Positions 13,239 through 18,873 of a stretch of DNA of 18,873 bases are shown here, piece by piece (positions within the stretch are counted from its first letter, which is position 1; each line of letters starts with the position of its first letter). The translations under genes and the position numbers were made by a program. Source of the DNA: Lachnospiraceae bacterium (GTDB lineage: Bacteria; Bacillota; Clostridia; Lachnospirales; Lachnospiraceae); contig JAFUWM010000243.1 in NCBI GenBank assembly GCA_017483425.1, positions 1 to 18,873 on the forward strand. Reading direction: 5' to 3'. The notes beneath the pieces are model-generated. The model did not search any database. It was not told the DNA's origin and was given only the letters and a program-made list of their open reading frames with translations.

Positions 13239-14528
13239 TTATCTATAATAGTCGAAGTAATGTCCGTACATTCTGACGGTGTCGCCGTCCTGTATGCCAA
13301 GATTTCTAAGCTCCGCATCTATACCGTTATCTTTAATAAACTTCTGAAAAAACAGAAATCCCTTCTCGGAATTTAAGTTTGTATATCCAAGCATCTTTTC
13401 TATCCGCGGGCCTTCTATGACATATTCCTTATTCTTGCTGTCATAGCTTACGGAATAAGGCTCCTTAGGTGATACATGGTATTCAGGGAAGTACTCCTGC
13501 TCGAATCTTGCTCCCTCATCCTTATGCTTTAACACAAGCTCCGAGACATAATACAGGAGTTCATTTAAGCCCTCACCGGTCGCGGCACTTATAGGAAAAA
13601 CTCTTGTTTCCCCTGACTCATACCTGTCACGTATCTTCTTGATGACAGTATCCCTCTCATCCTCAGATAACACATCCAGCTTGTTTGCCGCTATCACCTG
13701 AGGTCGTTTGGACATATCGGCATTATAGGAAACAAGCTCATGGTCTATCTTCGCTATATCCTCTACCGGATCGCGTTCCTCGGTGGAAGCTGCGTCAACC
13801 ACATGGATAAGCACCTTTGTACGCTCTATATGGCGAAGAAAATCATGTCCGAGTCCTACGCCTTCGGCTGCACCCTCTATAAGTCCGGGAATATCAGCCA
13901 TTATAAATCCCGGCGCGTCGTCAAGGTCTACAACTCCGAGATTAGGCTCCAATGTCGTAAAATGATAATCAGCTATCTTCGGTCTGGCATTTGTAACCCT
14001 TGAAATAAGGGTCGATTTACCGACATTCGGATAGCCCACAAGCCCTACATCAGCGATGCATTTGAGTTCCATGGCGATCTGTACCTCAATGGCATCTCCG
14101 CCGGGTTCCGCATACTGTGGTATCTGCATGGTCGAGGTCGCGTAATGCCAGTTTCCCTTGCCGCCTTTTCCGCCGGGAAGCGCAGTAAAGCGCAGGTTCT
14201 CTCCTGACATATCAGTGATGACCTGATGAGAATTAGCTTCAAATATAACCGTCCCCTCCGGAACCTTGAGTATGAGATCCTTGCCGCTCTTTCCGTGACG
14301 ACGGTTTCCTCCGCCCTCTTCTCCGTTCTCTGCCGCGAATTTCCTTTTATATCGGAAATTCTGCAGGGTGCTCATACCCTTATCCACCTCAAAGATGACG
14401 TCTCCGCCCTTGCCGCCGTCCCCGCCGTCAGGACCTCCCGCAGCGACATACTTTTCCCTGTGAAAGCTTACGTGTCCGTCTCCGCCCTTACCGGATCTGA
14501 TTGTTACCTCTGCATGATCTGCAAACAC
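13239..14528 (-). CDS. obgE: Obg GTPase (50S assembly, (p)ppGpp-responsive)
   Basis: 429 residues. The N-terminal Obg fold (1-158) is glycine-rich (GGPDGGDGGKGGDV and GGGNRRHGKSGKD). The G domain has GYPNVGKS (165-172), switch II DIPG (212-215) and NKLD (282-285), with SAA later. The C-terminal OCT domain (~345-429) ends DGDTVRMYGHYFDYY. Obg proteins help 50S maturation. I place the start at the GTG 14528 (MFADHAEV), which matches the usual M-F-x-D start and lies seven bases after AGGGG; a TTG one codon earlier is also possible. A hairpin with a short T tract separates it from rpmA, so its expression is likely lower than that of the ribosomal proteins. Confidence 0.96.
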   Translation of the reverse strand: MFADHAEVTIRSGKGGDGHVSFHREKYVAAGGPDGGDGGKGGDVIFEVDKGMSTLQNFRYKRKFAAENGEEGGGNRRHGKSGKDLILKVPEGTVIFEANSHQVITDMSGENLRFTALPGGKGGKGNWHYATSTMQIPQYAEPGGDAIEVQIAMELKCIADVGLVGYPNVGKSTLISRVTNARPKIADYHFTTLEPNLGVVDLDDAPGFIMADIPGLIEGAAEGVGLGHDFLRHIERTKVLIHVVDAASTEERDPVEDIAKIDHELVSYNADMSKRPQVIAANKLDVLSEDERDTVIKKIRDRYESGETRVFPISAATGEGLNELLYYVSELVLKHKDEGARFEQEYFPEYHVSPKEPYSVSYDSKNKEYVIEGPRIEKMLGYTNLNSEKGFLFFQKFIKDNGIDAELRNLGIQDGDTVRMYGHYFDYYR

Positions 14529-14547
14529 CAAAACACCCCTAACTGTG

Positions 14548-14578
14548 AAAAGGCTTCGGACAAATATAGTCCGAAGCC
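14548..14578 (-). terminator. Attenuator-like hairpin between rpmA and obgE
   Basis: A perfect 10-bp inverted repeat (GGCTTCGGAC 14552-14561, GTCCGAAGCC 14569-14578) with a 7-base loop. Read on the minus strand, the stem ends with TTTT then CACAG. The short T tract suggests partial termination rather than a full stop, leaving high bL21/bL27 output and lower obgE and downstream expression. Confidence 0.7.
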
Positions 14579-14601
14579 CTAAATAAACATACCGAAAAAG
14601 C

Positions 14602-14889
14602 TTACTTTGCCTCTACAGCGTATACGCTTGCCTGTTTCCTGTACTTATCCTTCCTCTCAAAACGAAGGACTCCGTCTATCAGCGCATAAAGCGTGTCATC
14701 TCCGCCTCTGCCGACATTCTTGCCGGGATGGATATGAGTGCCTCTCTGCCTGTAGATGATATTTCCGGCCTTGACAAACTGCCCGTCAGCTCTCTTGGCA
14801 CCAAGTCTCTTTGCTTCGGAATCACGGCCGTTCTTTGTGGAGCCGACTCCCTTTTTATGTGCAAAGAACTGAAGATCAAGTCTAAGCAT
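14602..14889 (-). CDS. rpmA: 50S ribosomal protein bL27 with cleavable N-terminus
   Basis: 95 residues, full bL27: HKKGVGSTKNGRDSEAKRLG, then GNIIYRQRGTHIHPG and VGRGGDDTLYALIDG. It begins MLRLDLQFFA, the Firmicutes extension that Prp must cut off so that the mature N-terminus can reach the peptidyl-transferase centre. The prp gene lies 13 bases upstream, matching this dependency. AGGAGG-type sequence precedes the ATG (AAGGAGGTTAAAAAG on the minus strand). Confidence 0.98.
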   Translation of the reverse strand: MLRLDLQFFAHKKGVGSTKNGRDSEAKRLGAKRADGQFVKAGNIIYRQRGTHIHPGKNVGRGGDDTLYALIDGVLRFERKDKYRKQASVYAVEAK

Positions 14890-14902
14890 CTTTTTAACCT
14901 CC

Positions 14903-15229
14903 TTAAGCCTCTAACACCTTTACATATTTTCGTCCGTACTGCTCCTCTATCGAAACCATCCCGAGATGGAATGTGCGGAGCAGGAGCTCTGATCTTTCCG
15001 TAGGCTTATCCATAAGCTTTGCTTCAATGAAGCCTTTATTTCTGTCAATGTCCACAACCAGCGGTTCATCCGGTAAAAACTGCTCTATAGCGTTAACCGT
15101 ATTTATCGTCAGCATGGAAACTGCGGAACATATTATGTCATTGCCGGCTTCTGCAAAAAGCGCATGTCCGGACACCCTGAAGCCTGTGATGTCCATTGCT
15201 TTATCTCTGGTGATCAGAACCTCTATCAT
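14903..15229 (-). CDS. prp: Ribosomal-processing cysteine protease Prp
   Basis: 108 residues. The catalytic pair falls at H22 (GHALFAEAGNDIICSAVS begins with G21) and C34, the same positions as in characterised staphylococcal Prp. The rest (LTINTVNAIEQF, SELLLRTFHLGM) fits the family. The enzyme removes the extension of bL27, the product of the next gene. It starts seven bases after the rplU stop, and no separate Shine-Dalgarno is clear, suggesting coupling with rplU. Formerly called YsxB. Confidence 0.95.
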   Translation of the reverse strand: MIEVLITRDKAMDITGFRVSGHALFAEAGNDIICSAVSMLTINTVNAIEQFLPDEPLVVDIDRNKGFIEAKLMDKPTERSELLLRTFHLGMVSIEEQYGRKYVKVLEA

Positions 15230-15236
15230 ACACCGA

Positions 15237-15545
15237 TCATGCGTTGATCTTTTCGATCTGAACCTTTGTGTATGCTTGCCTGTGACCGTTCTTCTTGTGA
15301 TAGCCGGTCTTTCTCTTGTAGTGGTATACGATGACCTTTTTACCCTTGACCTGATCCTGCACCTTGCCTGTGACAGACGCTGAATCTACAAGTGGAGTAC
15401 CGATAGTCATCTTCTCTCCGCCTACTGCGAGAACCTGGTCGAAAGTCACATCGTCTCCTGCCTCGGCGTCAAGCTTCTCTACATAGATGACGTCGCCCTC
15501 GGAAACCTTATACTGCTTTCCACCCGTCGCAATTATTGCGTACAT
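15237..15545 (-). CDS. rplU: 50S ribosomal protein bL21
   Basis: 102 residues, normal size: MYAIIATGGKQYKVSEGD, VIYVEKLDAEAGDDVTFDQV, and the RNA-binding end KVIVYHYKRKTGYHKKNGHR with QAYTKVQIEKI. The ATG at 15545 follows GGAGGTG; the frame is open upstream to 15623, but that stretch is the L21-type leader. It heads an eight-gene operon reaching 11267. Confidence 0.98.
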   Translation of the reverse strand: MYAIIATGGKQYKVSEGDVIYVEKLDAEAGDDVTFDQVLAVGGEKMTIGTPLVDSASVTGKVQDQVKGKKVIVYHYKRKTGYHKKNGHRQAYTKVQIEKINA

Positions 15546-15626
15546 ATGGCACCTCCTTATAATTACTCGCTGCTTTCGGTGGTATCCCTTATCTGACACA
15601 CTTATACCGAACCCATGCGGCATACC
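15546..15626 (-). promoter_or_regulatory. L21-type mRNA leader
   Basis: About 80 bases between the promoter and rplU. On the minus strand GCGG-TATG-CCGC (15628-15617) is a small hairpin at the very 5' end, and TTCGGTAT (15611-15604) can pair with ATACCACCGAA (15585-15575) with a GG bulge, closing a second hairpin before the ribosome binding site. Place and two-hairpin form fit the known Firmicutes L21 leader, thought to give autogenous control by bL21; the match is by eye. Confidence 0.6.
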
Positions 15627-15631
15627 GCACT

Positions 15632-15660
15632 ATAATAGCAACTGGACGACATAAAGTCAA
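15632..15660 (-). promoter_or_regulatory. Promoter of the rplU operon
   Basis: On the minus strand TTGACT (15660-15655), a 17-base spacer ending TTGC, and TATTAT (15637-15632) are near-consensus. Transcription would start near 15625, giving the ~80-base leader of rplU. Confidence 0.85.
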
Positions 15661-15681
15661 GTCTGGTACAAAATTAATGAA

Positions 15682-15707
15682 GATAATACTATGCGATAAT
15701 ACTATGC
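15682..15707 (+). repeat. Tandem 13-bp repeat
   Basis: GATAATACTATGC occurs twice head to tail (15682-15694 and 15695-15707), directly after the stop of the HD-domain gene and upstream of the rplU promoter. The copies are identical. It may be a simple slippage duplication; no function is evident. Confidence 0.8.
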
Positions 15708-15708
15708 C

Positions 15709-16179
15709 TCATGTCCTGTTTTTTACGACTTCACGTGATGAACAGATCTTGTCCGCTACGGTCAGTATCCAGCCTCCTCTTGATGTAGGAATATGGAAAA
15801 ACGTCAGGGGCCACATATGGCTTTCTATCATCTTCTGCTCTTTTCTCGTTATATGGAAATCAGCTTCCGCATTATGGCTTGCTATCGCAGGATGATGATA
15901 GCCATGCAGATTATCGCCTTTATAATGCCAGTCATATAAGAAATAATCATGAAGAATGCTTGCTCTCACAAGCTTTTGCTCATCCGCTCCTATATGAAGC
16001 CTTCTGTTGATTATAAATGCTGTGCGGGCAACATCCATACAGTGATCATAGGTGCTTTTATTGCCATGCTGAATGAAATCCTGCATACGGGTGACTTTCG
16101 GATCTTCCGAAACAGGACTTGCCATAGTCCTAAACTGCCTCTCTTCTTCAGTTGTCATTTCAAAAACCGGTCTTATCAT
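15709..16179 (-). CDS. HD-domain phosphohydrolase-like protein
   Basis: 156 residues. HD-type metal ligands are well placed: H46 (STYDHCMDVAR), H77-D78 (SILHDYFLYDWH), H95-H96 (YHHPAIASHNAE), H121 (IESHMWPL) and D143 (VADKICSS). This set suggests one or two bound metals and phosphohydrolase activity; the substrate is unknown. The ATG overlaps the stop of the upstream CmpB-type membrane gene by four bases (ATGA), so the two are made together, and a functional link is likely though not shown. It lacks the RelA or cyclase domains found in some HD proteins. Confidence 0.85.
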   Translation of the reverse strand: MIRPVFEMTTEEERQFRTMASPVSEDPKVTRMQDFIQHGNKSTYDHCMDVARTAFIINRRLHIGADEQKLVRASILHDYFLYDWHYKGDNLHGYHHPAIASHNAEADFHITRKEQKMIESHMWPLTFFHIPTSRGGWILTVADKICSSREVVKNRT

Positions 16180-16991
16180 TTTTCATTTTCCGGCCTCTTA
16201 AACCGCAATCTGAATGCTTCCACGATCTTCTCAGCAGTTATGCGGTTTTTAACCGATCTGAAGCTCTTTATATTTCTCAGATGATGCCGATCCTTTAATG
16301 ATGCGGTCTTCATATATTCCGAAACATTTTCGGATAACTCTCTTTTTGCGACTATTGCGCTGTTTTTTGCCGCATTCACTACGGCAACCGGGCCTGATAC
16401 TGCAAGCTCATATCCTGCCTGCATCCTCTTGTCAAAAGAGGTCTGTATATTTTCCATGCGCTCAAGCATATCAGTAAGGCTTGCCACGGTCACTGTGATA
16501 TCAATCCCCAGCAGGAACATAAATATAAGAGCCAGCAGCTCATTCCTTAACGGATGCTCATTCATTGGGAGAGATGCCATAAACGGCAGGAGAAACCTTA
16601 CTATAAGGACTCCCGCTATGCCGAAGCCGCAGGTTGCGGGAAGACAGATTCTTCCGTTTAAGTTAAGCGGAACTTCGCTGTAATCCCACCATATCGCGTG
16701 AAACAGGCGTTCCAGAACATATGATGTTACATATTCAATAACTGCGCTAAGCACTGCGCAGATAATGAAGATCTGCCAGACAGGGGTTTTGTATTTATCC
16801 TCTAGTGCCGGAAGATGTCCGAATATAAGCATAGCAAGCACCACAGAGATACCATATATGGGGCAGATCGGCCCAAAGAGAAATCCCCTGTTTTCCCAAC
16901 GCTTGTCCTTTGCTGTGCAGTAAATACACTCATAGATCCAGCCTATGAAAGAAAAGAATATAAAAGCTATGAAATACTGTGCAACTATCAT
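16176..16991 (-). CDS. CmpB-type putative ABC transporter permease (PF06541-like)
   Basis: 271 residues. Five or so membrane segments occupy 1-185, with IGWIYECIYCTAKDKRWENRG-type loop (the family's conserved W-x-x-E...N-R-G-F), GPICPIYG, and WWDYSEVPLNLNGRICLP. A basic, probably cytoplasmic tail follows (~190-271). The family is annotated as ABC permease, but no ATPase or binding protein lies nearby, so transport is doubtful. It starts 12 bases after the rng stop without a clear Shine-Dalgarno and overlaps the HD-domain gene by four bases. I recall the membrane protein-HD protein pair from other clostridia, which suggests a shared task. Confidence 0.85.
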   Translation of the reverse strand: MIVAQYFIAFIFFSFIGWIYECIYCTAKDKRWENRGFLFGPICPIYGISVVLAMLIFGHLPALEDKYKTPVWQIFIICAVLSAVIEYVTSYVLERLFHAIWWDYSEVPLNLNGRICLPATCGFGIAGVLIVRFLLPFMASLPMNEHPLRNELLALIFMFLLGIDITVTVASLTDMLERMENIQTSFDKRMQAGYELAVSGPVAVVNAAKNSAIVAKRELSENVSEYMKTASLKDRHHLRNIKSFRSVKNRITAEKIVEAFRLRFKRPENEK

Positions 16992-17003
16992 TATATCGGA
17001 CTC

Positions 17004-18158
17004 TTAGTGTTTATTTCCGTTTAATATGTCAATAAGCGGGCGTCTCTTCTTCTGCCGCACGATCTCAGCGATGCCAAGCTTTGTAAAATCGATAAAGCAG
17101 CAATTTGACTGGTCATATTTTAATGCATCTTTCAGCCTCTCTTCAAGTGCCAAATGATCTTCCCTGCTTTTCATATTAATGAAATCCACCAATATCATTC
17201 CTGAAAGGTTTCTTATCCGAAGCTGTCTGGCAAGCTCGGAAGCGGCTTCAAGGTTTATCTCTAAGAAAGTCTCCGCCTTTGACCCTTTAGACGAAGCCTT
17301 CCCGGAGTTTACATCAATAACCGTCATAGCCTCAGTCCTGTCTATGACAAGATATCCGCCGCTTTTAAGCCAGACCCGCCTTTCGTATACTGATTCAATG
17401 GTAGATTCGATCTTATGAAGCTTGATAAGCTTAAGCATTTCATCCTGATAAAGCTCTGTCTTAATATCAGGATAATTCTCCGACATTATATCATATATAT
17501 CCGGCAGATCGGTAACTATCCTCGTAACCTCACCGAATCTGCAGTCCCTGACAGCCGATATAAAAGGATCATCCGAAGAATACAACCTGCTGAACGGTGT
17601 CCTGCTTCCGGATCTTTTTATGATATCATCAAGCTTTGCGGCTAATTCAGCAATTTCCCGTGAAATATCCTCACCTGATACATGCTCAGCTTTTGTCCTT
17701 ATAGTCACATCATGATCTGTTTTTAACGATCCCAAAAGACTGTCCAGTCTCTCTCTTTCGGCCTTATCCTCTATTTTTTTTGAGATATGGAGTGCGGGGC
17801 TCCTGTCCTCAGATAGAGAAACCACGGCATATTTTCCCGCAAGGGACAGCTTTTTCGTTACGGCAGCTTCCTTGCTTCCTGCTGCTTCTTTTGTGATCTG
17901 TACGGGGATTTCCGCACCGGGCTTTAAGCTTTCACCGTTCTTTAATGAAATAAAACCCTTTTCTCCGCCAAGGTCTATGAAAGCAGATGAGATACTTGAC
18001 ACCACATCAGTCACTTTTCCGATAACAATGTCTCCCACATTTAAGCCGTCATTGTCATCAGACATGAGGATATCCTCGATAACTCCGTCAAGCAGAACAG
18101 CCAGCACTCTTCTATCCCTGTATTCGCTGATTACGCACATCACCTGTCTTTCAGCCAC
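17004..18158 (-). CDS. rng: Ribonuclease G/E family endoribonuclease, short form
   Basis: 384 residues. An S1-like domain (~38-110: VGDIVIGKVTDVVSSISSAFIDLG, then EKGFISL) is followed by the nuclease core with the Mg-binding aspartates in VIDVNSG (D282) and LVDFINM (D325), spaced 43 residues as in E. coli RNase E. The protein ends RRPLIDILNGNKH, just where RNase E/G would have the C-P-x-C zinc link, so that dimer-bridging motif is missing. RNase G/E cuts single-stranded RNA in rRNA maturation and mRNA decay. The start is a GTG at 18158, two bases after the DUF2344 stop, with GAGGAA inside the end of that gene; an ATG at 18140 is an alternative. Confidence 0.9.
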   Translation of the reverse strand: MAERQVMCVISEYRDRRVLAVLLDGVIEDILMSDDNDGLNVGDIVIGKVTDVVSSISSAFIDLGGEKGFISLKNGESLKPGAEIPVQITKEAAGSKEAAVTKKLSLAGKYAVVSLSEDRSPALHISKKIEDKAERERLDSLLGSLKTDHDVTIRTKAEHVSGEDISREIAELAAKLDDIIKRSGSRTPFSRLYSSDDPFISAVRDCRFGEVTRIVTDLPDIYDIMSENYPDIKTELYQDEMLKLIKLHKIESTIESVYERRVWLKSGGYLVIDRTEAMTVIDVNSGKASSKGSKAETFLEINLEAASELARQLRIRNLSGMILVDFINMKSREDHLALEERLKDALKYDQSNCCFIDFTKLGIAEIVRQKKRRPLIDILNGNKH

Positions 18159-18160
18159 AG

Positions 18161-18873
18161 CTAAAATTCCTCACCCACCGCGGACAAAGGAATAAGACCG
18201 CCGTCTTCTCCGGCATAAGTATAGAGCTCATGTCTTGTGATCATCAAAGCGGTCTTCGTAAGCTCATATCCCGCCTTTTCATATAACGCCCCGATAACAA
18301 GCTCCGGCTTTATATTGTCCTTTGATCCTGCCGATACTTTCATATATATATTACTGTCACTGTCAGTTTTGATATCATATATCAACGGTCGTATATCAAC
18401 CTCACGGAAGTCCGGATCATCGGATGGCGGATTATCATTGTTACTGGATTCCATTGTTTTTGTATTGTAGGAGGCTTTTTTTATGCGTCCGGGATGTTTT
18501 GATTTTTTTACCGGTTTCCTTACTGTATAAGAATCACTTTTTTCAAGCTCTGAAACAGCTTTATCAATATCAAACGGGGCTTTACAGCCCTCTCTGAATG
18601 AAACTATATAATCCGCAGCCCTCACTGAAGCCATAGCGTTCTCGCATTTATCCGGAAGCAGCACACAGTCAGTCACTTCGATACCCTCGGCCTGCTCCTT
18701 GTTCATGGAAGATATTATGGCTTCAGACGACAGGGCTTCCGTAACCTCTACATCAAAATACTCCGCGTCCGATTCATAACCTACAGATAAAGGCATGGCA
18801 AATGACATCTTCTGATGAGGCGAAAACCCCTCAGAATATACGACTTTCAGACCTGCCCGTCTGTTGAGCCTCT
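18161..18873 (-). CDS. DUF2344 / TIGR03936 radical SAM-linked protein, C-terminal part (5' end outside window)
   Basis: The frame runs from the TAG at 18161-18163 to the window edge, 237 residues, starting RLNRRAGLKVVYSEGFSPHQ. That start and KMSFAMPLSVGYESDAEYFDV are the core of the DUF2344 family (L-R-R-A...Y-S-x-G-F-x-P-x-x-x-x-x-x-P-L-x-x-G). These proteins are usually encoded next to, or fused to, a TIGR03960 radical SAM protein, expected just beyond this edge. Function is unknown. The middle (GRIKKASYNTKTMESSNNDNPPSD region) is a low-complexity linker before a second conserved block (REVDIRPLIYDIK to ALMITRHELY). The next gene, rng, starts two bases downstream, a conserved pairing in clostridia. 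Confidence 0.9.
   Translation of the reverse strand, partial: RLNRRAGLKVVYSEGFSPHQKMSFAMPLSVGYESDAEYFDVEVTEALSSEAIISSMNKEQAEGIEVTDCVLLPDKCENAMASVRAADYIVSFREGCKAPFDIDKAVSELEKSDSYTVRKPVKKSKHPGRIKKASYNTKTMESSNNDNPPSDDPDFREVDIRPLIYDIKTDSDSNIYMKVSAGSKDNIKPELVIGALYEKAGYELTKTALMITRHELYTYAGEDGGLIPLSAVGEEF

Noticed and set aside
13740..14003. Plus-strand reading frames opposite obgE
   Set aside because: They are antisense shadows of the conserved G domain, with no ribosome binding site or recognisable domain.

Overview
The window looks like a low- to mid-GC chromosomal segment of a Clostridia bacterium, most probably Lachnospiraceae (inference from gene order and protein style; no search was possible). 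The main support is the run rplU-prp-rpmA-obgE-yhbY-nadD-yqeK-rsfS, preceded on the same strand by a DUF2344/TIGR03936 gene and an RNase G-type gene. The bL27 precursor carries the Firmicutes N-terminal extension and sits beside its Prp protease. Nearly all space is coding. I saw no tRNA, rRNA, CRISPR array or transposase.

Left part (1-7886, + strand): the 3' end of an EF-G-like GTPase gene; a polytopic GT-C-like membrane protein; a 44-residue small ORF and a dCache/HAMP chemoreceptor behind one promoter, closed by a good terminator; an AAA-type ATPase with a C-terminal winged helix, whose promoter and leader carry six helically phased CAGTAAA repeats; then pta followed with zero spacing by an alpha/beta hydrolase.

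Middle part (7981-11255): an SOS locus. lexA (-) and a yneA-like LysM division-inhibitor gene (+) both have LexA-box-like sites. They are separated by a GH3-family acyl-adenylating enzyme gene (-), whose ~300-nt leader holds three exact 90-bp tandem repeats. Each repeat folds into two hairpins. The diverged third copy keeps both hairpins with different stem sequences (compensatory change), so this is the best candidate for an undescribed structured element.

Right part (11267-18873, - strand): two housekeeping operons. The first starts at a strong promoter and L21-type leader and makes bL21, Prp, bL27, ObgE, YhbY, NadD, YqeK and RsfS (ribosome assembly, NAD synthesis, Ap4A hydrolysis, ribosome silencing). 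A palindromic duplicated element lies between yqeK and rsfS. The second runs DUF2344 protein (cut by the window edge), RNase G/E, a CmpB-type membrane protein and an HD-domain protein, the last two overlapping by four bases.
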